A stretch of 64,000 nt of DNA from Tupaia tana (Eukaryota > Chordata > Mammalia > Scandentia > Tupaiidae). Location of the stretch: positions 31,496,452-31,560,451 of the forward strand of contig JAKSZU010000018.1 in the NCBI GenBank assembly GCA_026018925.1, read 5' to 3'. Under the pieces are notes generated by a model. The model worked only from the letters and a program-made list of their open reading frames with translations, was not told the DNA's origin and searched no databases. Of this stretch, positions 43,399 through 53,767 are shown piece by piece. Within the stretch, counting starts at the first letter, position 1. Every line of letters begins with the position of its first letter. Both the position numbers and the translations under genes were made by a program.

Positions 43399-43572
43399 GA
43401 GAAATGACTGAATTATACTCCTATCACTAAGGGACACAAGGGGCAGTTTCTCTGAATCTTTATTAAAAAATGACAATTTTTAAAAATTGCTGTTTTTAAA
43501 GCAAAAGAATGGCATCTTTATCAGAGATTTGTGAATATTAGTGTAGTTGAAGTTTTTAAAATGACTGCAGTC

Positions 43573-43820
43573 ACGGACAAGTAGATGGGCCTAATAGTTA
43601 TGTCTCTGGACTCCCACGTAGTCGACCGAAGTTCAAGTCTTGGACCCAGCAGCTTAAAACTCAACTGGGCATGTGTGCGTGCATGCCCAAAATCCTGATG
43701 GGAGAATGGAGAAGAAGGAATTGTGATGGGGCCATTCCCCCAGGGGAGTGATTTCTTGCTTTCTGTCTGTTTCTCCGGTGAGCACATACACCCTATACCA
43801 AAAATCTCTCTAAAAAAAGA
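43573..43820 (+). mobile_element. SINE class II
   Basis: ACGGACAAGTAGATGGGCCT head, GTTCAAGTCTTGGACCC, GAATGGAGAAGAAGGAATTG, CTATACCAAAAATCTCTC. Confidence 0.9.
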
Positions 43821-43892
43821 TTGCAATTATTAGTATAGTTTTCACATATAAATTGTTTGTGCCCTTTATTTTTGGGTTGAAATTTTTTCTGG

Positions 43893-43916
43893 TTGTGTGT
43901 GTGTGTGTGTGTGTGT
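43893..43916. repeat. (TG)n microsatellite
   Basis: Twelve TG units next to the SINE at 43917. Confidence 0.95.
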
Positions 43917-43957
43917 AAAATCTTTTTAAAAAGATTTTGCTATAGGACACATGCATT

Positions 43958-44002
<45 letters not shown>

Positions 44003-44186
44003 GGAAAGTGAGAACCATCCCCATAGGGGACAGTCACATGCAATCCCTCCTCTATTTTTCCATTCAGGGACTTTGGGTACACACACACACACACATACAC
44101 ATCTGGTGTATTTCTCACCCAACTGGATCTGGGACTTGAACCACACAGATGACCACGTGGGATCCAACCACCACAGGCTGACACCA
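43917..44186 (-). mobile_element. SINE class II
   Basis: GATTTTGCTATAGGACACAT, (GA)n at 43959-43992, (CA)n in the middle, GACCACGTGGGATCCAACCA head. Confidence 0.85.
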
Positions 44187-44199
44187 TTTTTTTTTTTTT

Positions 44200-45275
44200 T
44201 TAACATTTTCAAGCTTTAGAAAAGAATATACGCTTCAAGGTGAATTGCCTTCTGTTACTGGGTCCCAAGTATATTTTCCTTGGAGGTGTTCCATGTTATT
44301 TTTCTCTTGAATATTTTAGGGAGTTGTCATGTTGTCTTCAAATAAATAAATAAATAAGTAAAGTCTGACTGGGGCTAGAACTTCCAGAATAATTGAGGCT
44401 GATTGAGGTTAGAACTCCAGAATAATTCTGATTATTCTATTTGTTCTTCAGCAAGTAGAAAAGTCAGGATTCATACCCCTGATCTTTTATACCAGAACAC
44501 ATGTTTTAAACTACGATACCAGATTCTCACACAGTACGCAAAGCCGTGTGCTTCTCTTTCAGATTACTAAGAACAGAGTGTTAAATTTGATCAAATCGTC
44601 TTTTGGCATCTATTGAAACGATGGTATGGTTTTATCCTTTGACTTGTTGATATTACATTTTGTCATAATAGTTGTTGTTAGTATTAAACCATTCTTTAAT
44701 TCCTGAGCTACATCATATTTGGAACCATATTTGGTTGATTATGTCTTAAAATACTGATGGTTTCAATTTGTTAGTTCTTTAAAAATTTATTAAAACATTT
44801 GCATCTATATTTACAAGTGAAATTGGTCTATGGAGTTCTGTATTGTCTTTGCCATGTTTTGCATTGCTATAAAATAAATCAAAAAGCTTTTGAGTTTTTT
44901 CTAACTCTGGAAAGCTTATTAGTGTGGAATCAATTTGGCCTTCTGGAAGTGTGAAAGTAATCTCAACAAGACAGTCTAGCCCTGGAGACTCTTTTGCAGA
45001 CGGCTCTTTGATAGGTTTTAGTATGTCTTAAATACATTTTGAACAATTATGTTTTCTTAGAAACTATGCATTTCATTGAGATTTTTCAAGGAGCTTAACA
45101 TTCAAATTTATAAAATATAGTAGTCCATTTTAAACTCGATTACAGAGGTAAGTGTGTTCATTTCAGAATGCTTGAAAAACAGAAAAGTAAACTTAAAGAA
45201 TACACATCACATGAATTTAAAATTTCTTTGACAACTTCAGTCTATAAATTTTATCTGCCTAGTTAGCTTTCTATT
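44200..45275 (-). mobile_element. L1/HAL1 ORF2-like relic, antisense
   Basis: GATCAAATCGTCTTTTGGCA, CTATTGAAACGATGGTATGG, GCATCTATATTTACAAGTGA, AATTGGTCTATGGAGTTCTG match the reversed L1 ORF2 region; heavily decayed. Confidence 0.65.
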
Positions 45276-45279
45276 TTTC

Positions 45280-45544
45280 TTATTTATTTATACTTTAGGT
45301 TTCTGCATAGGGCATGTGTGCTTGCCAGAGAGAGAGAGAGAGAGAGAGAGAGACAAAGACAGAGAGGGAAATGAGAAATTGTCCCCCAGAGAAGACGACC
45401 ATGCCACAGTCCCTTCTCCTCTATTCTCCTCAGGATTTGGGACATGCACAGACATACGCCTTGCATGATTTTCAAACTGCAGGGTCTGGGTCTCAACCAT
45501 TGTTGACCATGTGTGAGTCAAGCACCTTAACTACTATGCCACCT
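45280..45544 (-). mobile_element. SINE class II with class I-like head
   Basis: GCATAGGGCATGTGTGCTTG, (GA)n, CTTCTCCTCTATTCTCCTCA, ACTACTATGCCACC. Confidence 0.88.
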
Positions 45545-45549
45545 ATTTT

Positions 45550-46292
45550 TATTAATAAAACATGAAAAACTTTCTATGTCATTAATTTTCAAAATGTGAT
45601 TTTAAGTATTGCATAATATCCTATGATAAAAAATGTACCATAATTTATATATTCAATCTATTGTTACACATTTAAGTTATTTCTATTTTTTTCCTAAGAA
45701 TATTCTTATAGGCTATATGGCTTTGTAAATATGCATATGTGATTATTTCTTTAGCATATATTTTTAAAAATAGAATTGTTAAGACAAAGGTTATGAGTAG
45801 TTTAAAGCTCTTTGGTCCTTATTTCCAAGTTTCCTTCTAGAAAATTTTAGTTAATGTACAGTTCTTTAGGTTGTGTATGAAAAGTTCAGCTTGCCTGCAC
45901 CTTCATCAACTCTGGCTACTACTTTTCCAATATTTGTTTTATTTTTTCATTATTATTGAAACTAAACATTTTTCATCTACGTATTGGGTATTTATAGTTA
46001 TTATTCTCTGAGTTGCCTATCACATTCTTTTCTTGCTTTCTATCGGGTGTTCATATTATTCTCATCAATTTAGAAGAATTGCCAACCACAGATAATAAAA
46101 ATATTCTCTCCTAGATTGTCATATACTTTTGATTTTTAATTTTTTGCAGGTGTAGAACTTTTCTTATTAATGCAATCTACTATTTTTCTTTTATTCTTTT
46201 CTCCTTTATTTATAGACTTAGAAAGGACTTCATTATTTCATCTTAAAAACTCTTATCTCTCATTGTATTCTTTTTTTCATTTCTAGTCGTCT
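45550..46292 (-). mobile_element. L1M/HAL1 3' relic, antisense
   Basis: TATTCAATCTATTGTTACAC, GAATATTCTTATAGGCTATA, CCTGCACCTTCATCAACTCT, AACTAAACATTTTTCATCTA follow the reversed 3' UTR of old L1. Confidence 0.6.
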
Positions 46293-46551
46293 TTTTTCTT
46301 AGAGGTTTTTGCCTTAGTGCACATGCGCTTACTAGAGAGAGATTCAGAGGCTGTGAGAGGGAGCGTAAGAAATCACCCCACCCCACCCCCCCCAGGGGGA
46401 ATGGCCTTGACACAATCCCTTCTCCTCCATTCTCCTCCTGGGCATGCATGTGCTCATGGCCAGAGTGAGTTTCAAGCCACTGGTCCAAGACTTGAACTAT
46501 GGTAGGCCATGTGGAAGTTCAATGACATAACTCTATGCCATCTGCTGGCCC
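46293..46551 (-). mobile_element. SINE class II with class I-like head
   Basis: GAGGTTTTTGCCTTAGTGCA, CTTCTCCTCCATTCTCCTCC, CTATGCCATCTGCTGGCCCC. A C-rich run (CCCCACCCCCCCCAGG) has expanded inside. Confidence 0.9.
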
Positions 46552-46634
46552 CAGGGCCATATTTTAAGAAACAAAATTATGAGTAGAATCACAGACTAAC
46601 AGAACCAGAAAGGCCTTTAATACTCATTTCCTCA

Positions 46635-46884
46635 GGGCCAGCAGGTGGGATGGTGGTTAAGGTGCTGGACTCTCACATGGTTGACCAAGGTTCGAATCCC
46701 AGACCCCATGGCTTGAAACTCACGCCAGGCATGTGTGCATGTGTGCCCAAAATCCTGAGAGGAGAACGGAGGAGAAGGGATTGAGATATGACCATGCCTC
46801 CTGGGAATGGTTTCTCACTTTCTCTCTCTCTTGGTCTCTGTGTATCCAGTGAGTTCACGTGCCTTATAGCAAAAATCTCTCTCT
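46635..46884 (+). mobile_element. SINE class II, left arm of a tail-to-tail pair
   Basis: GGGCCAGCAGGTGGGATGGT head, GGTTCGAATCCCAGACC, GAACGGAGGAGAAGGGATTG, CTTATAGCAAAAATCTCTCT. Confidence 0.93.
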
Positions 46885-47136
46885 TTTTGGAGAGATTTTT
46901 GCTATAGGGTGTGTGCGCTCACCAGAAAGACAGAGAGAGACAGAGAGACAGAAAGCAAAAAATCACCCCCAGGGAGGATGGCCATGCTACAATTCCTTCT
47001 CCTTTATTCTCCTCTCGGGATCACAGGCACACACACATTCCCAGTGTGAGTTTAAGCCACTGGGTCTGGGACTCAAACCACAGTTGACTACGTGGGAGTC
47101 CAGCGACATAGCCATTACGCCAACTGCTGGTCCCAA
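46885..47136 (-). mobile_element. SINE class II, right arm of a tail-to-tail pair
   Basis: GAGAGATTTTTGCTATAGGG tail, CACTGGGTCTGGGACTCAAA, GCCATTACGCCAACTGCTGG head. No poly(A) lies between the two arms. Confidence 0.93.
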
Positions 47137-47141
47137 AAAAT

Positions 47142-47436
47142 CTCTTTTAAAAAATAAAAAATAATTTCTTCTTCCCAATCTCTAAGTCTCTGCCTGTAGG
47201 TAGGCTTTTTCTTGCCAGCAGAGTGATTTTTCTTTCCCTGAGGACTGCATCCCCAGGGCATCCCTTGGCCGTCTCAATGCATACCACAGGCTGCCCAGGG
47301 GCACAGAGCCAGCTACAGCTAACCCCTGCTCCCCATGTGTGTAAGGATCCAAATTCCTATTAAAAGACCCACAGATAAGAGTAAAACTTGACTACATTAT
47401 ATCATGAATCATGCCTAAAGGAAACAAAACAGGATT
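47142..47436. other. Unique DNA, no gene supported
   Basis: Nothing recognised. Confidence 0.4.
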
Positions 47437-47451
47437 GAAAAAGGCTTTTTA

Positions 47452-47724
47452 GGGACCAGCAGTTAGTGTAATGGCTATGTCGCTGGACTCCCACGTAGTC
47501 GACCGCGGTTCGAGTCCCGGACCCGGCGGCTTAAACTCACGCCGGGCGCGTGTGCGTGCATGCCCAAGATCCCGAGAGGAGAATGGAGGAGAAGGGATTG
47601 CGGCGTGGCCATCCCCCCTGGGGGGTGATTTCCTGCTTTCTATCTCTCTGTCTCTGTCTGTCTGGCGAGCGCACGCGCCCTATAGCAAAAACCTCTCCAA
47701 AAAAAAAAAAAAAAAAAAAAAAAA
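47452..47724 (+). mobile_element. SINE class II, youngest-looking copy
   Basis: Near consensus: GGGACCAGCAGTTAGTGTAA, CGACCGCGGTTCGAGTCCCG, CACGCCGGGCGCGTGTGCG, GAGAATGGAGGAGAAGGGAT, CTGTCTGGCGAGCGCACGCG, poly(A). TSD GAAAAAGGCTTTTTA at 47437-47451 and 47725-47741 (two extra A). Many CpGs remain. Confidence 0.97.
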
Positions 47725-47834
47725 GAAAAAAAGGCTTTTTAAAGAAAAGCAAGACAAATCAAAACAGAAAGAAAATTGTAATTCAAATCTTTAAACTAAA
47801 AATGGTCATTTTATTATGATAGAAATAAAATCTT

Positions 47835-47924
47835 TGGGGCCTTGTGGTTGGCGGAGCCGGTTCCCACATGGCTGATTGTGCAGACTGAGAATCAGCCTTG
47901 TGACTGGGAAAACACACCGGGCCT

Positions 47925-47969
<45 letters not shown>

Positions 47970-48112
47970 CCCCAAATCCTAACAAGATGAAGAAATGGAG
48001 AAGAAGGGATTGAAGTGTGACCACTCTCCACTAGGGGTTTTTTCTCCCCCTCTCTCTCTCTCTTTCTCTGTCTCTCTCTGGCTAGCATATGCACTGTCTG
48101 GCAATTTTTTTA
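47835..48112 (+). mobile_element. Divergent SINE, class II-like
   Basis: GGGGCCTTGTGGTTGGCGGA head lacks a good box B (GCAGACTGAGAATCAGCC in its place), then (TG)n/CG tract 47926-47968, GAAATGGAGAAGAAGGGATT and CTCTCTCTGGCTAGCATATG. Confidence 0.75.
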
Positions 48113-48149
48113 AAAATTGAAAGAAGGAAAGGAAATCTCTGATAAAAAA

Positions 48150-48735
48150 TATAGTAGAACTTATGAATCTTCAAATGTTTAAGTTTTTTGGGGAAATGTA
48201 AGGAGGAATTGATAGAAATGTGATTGTGAGAGGATTAACAAACCTTAGGTGCCTTCAATACATAAACTGAGAAAAGTTGAATGATACAGTTAACAAGAAA
48301 AAACATGCATAGTATATCCAATTTTGTTCCCCATAGATACTTTTCCAAATGTTAAAACCTTTTCAAAACCTGATCATACATTGCACCATCAAGGAAACAT
48401 TGATAAAAAAGAAAATTTACAAGCCAAATTCCATGATAGCACTAAAATAAATGGAAACATTTCCAACAAACACAAAGCAAATGATAGAAACTTGGAAAAT
48501 AAATAAATAAGTTAAAAAAAAGTTCCCACAAATAGTTATTGAGCCAGAAGGGAAATAAAAACCTCAGTTACAGAATATTTAGAAAATAATGAAATGAGAA
48601 CAAAACAATGGTTTGTCAAAACCTATGGGTTGCTGCCAAAGCTATACTTAGTGAAAAGCAATGTAAAGCAATAAATTGTTCTATTATTAAATAAGAAAGA
48701 ATAAAAATAAATGATTTAAATTTTGCTTTACGACG
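48150..48735 (+). mobile_element. L1/HAL1 ORF2-like relic, sense
   Basis: AAATGAGAACAAAACAATGG, TCAAAACCTATGGGTTGCTG, CCAAAGCTATACTTAGTGAA fit the L1 endonuclease-RT linker region; stops abound. Confidence 0.65.
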
Positions 48736-48742
48736 TTAATAA

Positions 48743-48840
48743 GGGATCAGCAGATTGCATAATGGTTACATCACTGGGCTACAACGTAGTCGATTATGGT
48801 TCTAGTCCCAGACCCAGTGACTTGAAACTCATTCTCATAG
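48743..48840 (+). mobile_element. SINE head fragment
   Basis: GGGATCAGCAGATTGCATAA, GGTTCTAGTCCCAGACCC, GTGACTTGAAACTCAT; the 3' part is missing. Confidence 0.8.
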
Positions 48841-49004
48841 GCTGATGTTGCCTGGGGAAAAGTGAATTTCCTTTTAGAACTAGCATGCATGCTCTTTCTT
48901 TCATTTTATTTTGTGTTTTTCTGTTTTAAATGATGTGTTTATCTATCTTCTGCTATAAGTTCCATTTTTTAAATTATTCTTTCTTCTCTTTTAATTTGGA
49001 AAGT

Positions 49005-49243
49005 TTATTTTTCTCTTTCAAAACTATATGTATTTAATGATAGTGTGTGTATGTGTAGGGCAAGGGGAGAGAACCTCCAATAACATCTCATTGTGCTGCA
49101 ATCCCCTTTCCTCAGCCCTCCAGCTCCTCAGGACATTGGGTACCCAAAAACACCCATAGGCACCAGCGTGTTTTTTGGGGGATGACAGGAATCTGCAACA
49201 CAAGATACTGTGATCAGTGCCACCTTAAAGCTAGCCCATAGTG
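49005..49243 (-). mobile_element. SINE class III
   Basis: GGAAAGTTTATTTTTCTCTT tail side, CTGCAATCCCCTTTCCTCAG, CCACCTTAAAGCTAGCCC head. Confidence 0.65.
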
Positions 49244-49444
49244 AATTTTGTACTGCTAAATTTTCAAGAAAGGTCTCTAGCTAGACTTTGAACCACAGGA
49301 TATCAAGGACTTCAGATATGTTTGATAAGTGTCAGGGAGGCATCTGCCGGGAATCTATTTTCATAAGGGATTGAGGGGTGTCCTGGAAAACAAATCATCT
49401 TAAGGGAAGAGAGAATCACACGCAATGAGCTATGGCAGATTAAA

Positions 49445-49930
49445 GATGACAACACATTTTGACATGTATCCTAGGGTTCCATGTTTTATCCTCTTGACCC
49501 GGGGTGGGCTCTGTGACTGCTTGACCAGCAGAATATGGTGGAAAATTCACTGTGCCAGTTTCTGAGTCAAGGCAAGTTCCAGTTTGCAGTCTCCGGGAAC
49601 AGTTGCCCTTGGCACTCTAAGCTTCCATGTAGGAAGTATGAATTCTCTGCTCCTTGTGGAAAACCCCTCTACCTATACAGAGGGTGCAAGGAACTCCACT
49701 AAATCCAGCCTTCCAGCTATATCTCTAATGTCTCACTGTGTGAGTAGAGAAGCCATCTTGGAAATAGATGCTCCTGTTGGCCATCGAGTTTTGATAGCAT
49801 GTGACTCAGAGATGAACCATCCAGCAGAGCCCTTCCAGAATTCCTTTTCACGGACATAACAAAATTAAGTGGTTCTTAAAACTGCCTGGTTTGTTACAAT
49901 GGATAATACATAGAAGCAATAGGTAACTGA
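49445..49930 (+). mobile_element. MLT1-like MaLR LTR, sense
   Basis: GGTGGGCTCTGTGACTGCTT, GACCAGCAGAATATGGTGGA, GCCATCTTGGAAATAGATGC, ACTCAGAGATGAACCATCC, ACTGCCTGGTTTGTTACAAT. An open frame at 49584-49859 lies in it. Confidence 0.8.
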
Positions 49931-50089
49931 CACTCTTCGGGAGTCTCCTTTGCTGTGGTCTGTTTAACAAGATCAGTGGTGAGTTTTGTGGGGAGAGTCT
50001 AGTGAATCATGGAAGACCCCAAATGCTGTGCTCCAGAGTTTGGGTAAGCTAAGAATGGCACCACTCACTGGCATGCTCTCGGTCATATT

Positions 50090-50262
50090 TAATCACCTTG
50101 CTGTTCCTTGGTCTCCTCATCTGTAACACGGGAATAACTATAATACCTTTCTTATGAAATTGTTGTGGAGATTAAATGAGTTACTATAAGTAAAATGAAT
50201 TACTATAAGTAGAACACTAAGTATAGTGCTGGTTCATGGTAAGCACTCTGTAAGTGAGGCAA
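50090..50262 (+). repeat. MIR
   Basis: GGTCTCCTCATCTGTAACAC, TTGTTGTGGAGATTAAATGA, with a short local duplication GAATTACTATAAGTA. Confidence 0.9.
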
Positions 50263-50511
50263 TTGTTTTCATCCTTAACAATGAAAGTTGATAATGATTA
50301 TCTACTTGCATTGAGAAGGAAACAAACTTTTATTGTAGCAGGGTGGGCCTGTAGTATAGATCTGGCAACTTCCGGACAGTTTCTAGAGTTCAGTTCCGTG
50401 GAGAGACCAAATGACTATATGCATGCAAGAACACACTTCACATACATTATGCACTTGTGCAACACACAGTATGAAGAAGAAAATTCCTTCAGTTTTCTCT
50501 CTCTCTCTTTC

Positions 50512-50759
50512 TCTTTTTTTCAGGCTTTAACTGTAGGGGCGTGTGCTTACTGGAGAGAGACAGAGAGAGGTAAAGTGAGAAATCACCCCCTGAGGGGATG
50601 GCCACATGACAATCCCTTCTTCTTCATTCTCCTCTTAAGAGTTTGGGCACATATGCATGTGCCTGGTGTGAGTTTCAAGCCGCCTGAGTCCAGGACTTGA
50701 ACCACAGTTGATCATATGGTTAAGTCCAGTGGCTTAACCACCACTCCACCTGCTGGCCC
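50512..50759 (-). mobile_element. SINE class II with class I-like head
   Basis: AACTGTAGGGGCGTGTGCTT, CCCTTCTTCTTCATTCTCCT, CACTCCACCTGCTGGCCC. Confidence 0.92.
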
Positions 50760-50819
50760 AGATGCTTCAGTTTTGTGACCTGTGTTTTCTTTCCCCTTCT
50801 TTGCCCTTTTGCCAACTTT

Positions 50820-51045
50820 CTTTGTGGCAGAATAAAGGGTTAAGTGTCTGGAGAGGCTCCTGGGCTCGTTTTGCATATGAGCATTTCCATGTTAATAGAA
50901 CATTTAAGGGAAAATGCTCTCTGTCAATTGATTGTATAAATATTTTATCTCGAGTAAGTGGCAGCGATGAAGGTCTCTGGAAGACTTTCCCAGAGAGCAG
51001 GGTGAAGGAGAAAATTAGGGCGTTCTTGTGGAAGAAATAAGACAC
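50820..51045. other. Unique DNA flanking the conserved-element candidate
   Basis: Repeat-free; TTTTGCATATGAGCATTTCC and TGTCAATTGATTGTATAAAT. May belong to the element that follows. Confidence 0.3.
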
Positions 51046-51049
51046 AACA

Positions 51050-51480
51050 GGGAGTTACAAACACTTGATCCAAAGTGTAAAAAACGTCCCTTTGCCTCTG
51101 TGCAGCCCGGAGCCTGGGCCGATTAAATCCATAATGGAATGAGTAAGTTTGGGCTGCATAAATTTGTCTTCCTTCCCCAGGAATCCTGCCCGCTGCCTGG
51201 CTAGATTAATGGCCAGGAGCCTCGCACATAATGAAGTGCGCTACCCTGGCACCCGCTCATGAATTTATTATGGTGTCCACAATCGGGCTGGATGGCGGAG
51301 ACATCTTTATAAATCCTGCATTTAGCGCTGCCGAGATGAGCACTTCACTCCTAATGGTGAGCCTGATTTATCACCAGGGGCCCTGCTCCTCAGCCAGGCC
51401 CCTCCCCGGCACTTCTGGAAGGAAATACAGGTCATCTTGCTGATGGAAATGAAATGTGAAGGTAATTAGAAGATGCCAAA
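51050..51480. other. Candidate conserved regulatory element (best in window)
   Basis: About 430 bp without repeats, dense in homeobox-like and MEF2/TATA-like cores: GCCGATTAAATCCATAATGG, CTGCATAAATTTGTCTTCC, GGCTAGATTAATGGCCAGG, GCTCATGAATTTATTATGG, CATCTTTATAAATCCTGC, GCCTGATTTATCACC, AAGGTAATTAGAAGATG, mixed with GC-rich blocks. This texture is typical of developmental enhancers. No conservation data were available. Confidence 0.4.
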
Positions 51481-51889
51481 TGGAGATGGGAAAGGGGGCA
51501 CCGTGGACATTTTAAATATGTTGGTCATCTTTTTCCATGGAGCAATTATATCAGGCTGATTTATTTTTACAGTTTATAATCACTTAACTACCTGTGGCTA
51601 GAGATTTTTTTTTTTTCCCTTTAACCTCGAGCTTTGGAGACAAGAGATAGGCTTTTGATTTCTCTTTCTTAGGATGGTATAAGGGGAATTCATCTCCAGC
51701 CCTGCGGGCTCCAAGTTCCTCTGCAGCTTCTCAGCCAGAGCAACTAGAAAGGGTCCTGGTTGGTTCTTCTATAGGGCACCCTCAGGGTGCATAGCCCTCA
51801 GCAAGTGTCACGATCTATCTCCAGGTGAGGATGTGAAAAGAAATACTTCTCCCGGAGGCCCCATGGACTAGCCCTTGAACAGTCTGCCT

Positions 51890-52115
51890 TAGAGTGGTAT
51901 CTGATGGTCACAAACTCCAATTCTGGCCCCTCCACTTGCTGCCTAGCTGATACCGGATGTCTTACTGCACTTTTCTAAGCATCAGTTTCTCTATCTATTA
52001 AATGGGTATAACAATAGTATCTCCCTAAGGCAACCATGAAGAGTACATGTGAAAATGTTTGCAAACTCTTAGCATAGTGCCTGGCACATAGTAACTCTCT
52101 GGAAATGTTAAATAA
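51890..52115 (+). repeat. MIR
   Basis: CAGTTTCTCTATCTATTAAA, TGGGTATAACAATAGTATCT, GCATAGTGCCTGGCACATAG. Confidence 0.93.
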
Positions 52116-52434
52116 TTGGTTAAATAAGTTGTCAAATAAATGTTAAATAATTATTCATGACTATTGCACTATAACTAGGTCAACACATACTGAAGTGAAG
52201 AACTATGCTCTGGAGTCTGAATATAGACTTAAGGCCCTACCCTGTTCCCAGGGCATCTCTGAGAGTGGAAAAGGTCGGGTGGTAAACCATTCCCACGTGG
52301 AGCTGCAGGAAATGTAAGAGCAAGTTCAGTGTGAGCACAGTGTGAGAACCAAGAGGGGGTTCAGAGGTGCTGCTCTCAGGGAGAACTTCCTGGAGAAGAG
52401 GGCCTACTCTTTTAAGCATGATTCAAAGTTGACA

Positions 52435-52545
52435 CATTTCTTTTATAAAAAGTACCTTTTTTAATCTTCATGATAATCCAGTGGGATGGACAATTGATAG
52501 GCAAAGGGAACAGAGAGGCAAAGTGACCTGCAGAAGCCAGTGCTA
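52435..52545 (-). repeat. MIR fragment
   Basis: ATCTTCATGATAATCCAGTG, AACAGAGAGGCAAAGTGACC. Confidence 0.7.
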
Positions 52546-52637
52546 TCAAGCATATTAAAAGGCACACTAATTTCTCATTTAATATAAGTTAAATATATCA
52601 TTTAAGTGTGTGGCGGAGATGCAGCTGACTAGATGGC

Positions 52638-52639
<2 letters not shown>

Positions 52640-52676
<37 letters not shown>
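52640..52676. repeat. (TG)n microsatellite
   Basis: About 18 GT units. Confidence 0.97.
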
Positions 52677-52677
<1 letters not shown>

Positions 52678-52839
52678 TTTGTATCCCCTGATGCTTTGAA
52701 GATTTTTTTCTCTTCATTTTTGGTTTTCAGTAGTTATTTCATGGTGTGTGCTTTTTTTCTTTGTATTTAATTCTACTTGCAAACCACGGTGTATCTCAAA
52801 TATGTCTGCTTTAGTGTTTTTTTTTCCCCCATCTCTAGT

Positions 52840-53485
52840 AACTGAGTACTATATTGCGTAATTTATAGAGAGTGGTAGTTAATTTAGCTCATGGTTTTGG
52901 AGTTCCAAGGTCAAGGGGCCATGTCTGCTGAGGGTCTTCTTGGTGGGGACTCTGTAGAGTCTCCAGGCAGTGCAGGGCACCACATGAAAAGACCGAGTGA
53001 GAACAGAAAATGTGTGTGTCTGCTTTTCTTGTGAAGTTGTCAGGAGTCAATCATGGGGGTCCTGACTGAACTCATTCAATCCCAATCACCTCCCAAAGTC
53101 GCCACCTTTCAACAGTAAAACTGAATTAAATCTTCATTCTCTCTCTCTTTTTTTTTTGGCATTTTTTTTTCTTGTGCATGTATGCTAACCAGAGACAGAG
53201 ACAGTGAGAGAGAAAGCCATAAATCACCCCCTAGGGAGGATGGCCATGCTACAATCCCTTCTTCCCCACTCTTCTCCCAGGATCTTGGGTACACATACAC
53301 ATACACCCAGCATAATTTTCAAGCCATCGGGTCTAGGACTTGAACTGCAGGTGTTTTGTGGGAGTCCAGTGACATCATTGCTAGGCCATCTGCTGGTCCC
53401 AAGTCTTCATCCTCTTAATTCTTTCACAGCAAAATTTCAACACATAAAATTGGGGAGTACACATTCAAATCCTAACAGTCTCTTA
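52840..53485 (-). mobile_element. MaLR LTR (MST/MLT1-like), antisense, split by a SINE
   Basis: GTTAATTTAGCTCATGGTTT, AATCCCAATCACCTCCCAAA, GCCACCTTTCAACAG before and TTTCAACACATAAAATTGGG, GAGTACACATTCAAATCCTA after the SINE at 53150-53401. Confidence 0.75.
53150..53401 (-). mobile_element. SINE class II
   Basis: TTTTGGCATTTTTTTTTCTT, AATCCCTTCTTCCCCACTCT, GCCATCTGCTGGTCCC head. CTTCATTCTCTC / CTTCATCCTCTT on the two sides may be the TSD. Confidence 0.9.
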
Positions 53486-53489
53486 CTGT

Positions 53490-53765
53490 CTTTTGCAGTT
53501 TGTACAAATTCTCAATCATTATCTTTTCAAATATTACTTTTTCTCTATTTTTCCTCTTCTCCTTTTCTGGATATTTTCAAGTTGGATATTTTCTACCCAC
53601 ATATCTTCTAGTTCATCAATTCCCTTTTCATTTGTATCTAATCTTCTGTTAAATTCATTTATTGAATTCTTAATAAGCTCAAGCAGTTATCATATTATAT
53701 TTTCAAACTCTAGAATTTCATTTGATTAAATATAGATTCTAATTCTTTAATAAAATTCTTCATTA
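53490..53765 (-). mobile_element. Old LINE/LTR-internal relic, uncertain
   Basis: TCATCAATTCCCTTTTCATT, TCTTCTGTTAAATTCATTTA and AAACTCTAGAATTTCATTTG resemble a recurrent old repeat read in reverse; continued at about 54340-54560. Family not certain. Confidence 0.4.
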
Positions 53766-53767
53766 TT

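Noticed and set aside
47480..47540. tRNA gene in a SINE head
   Set aside because: Box A and box B are present, but it does not fold as a full tRNA and is the head of a retroposon with a TSD.
50254..50700. 148-codon forward open frame
   Set aside because: Half of it is antisense SINE and the start lies in a MIR.
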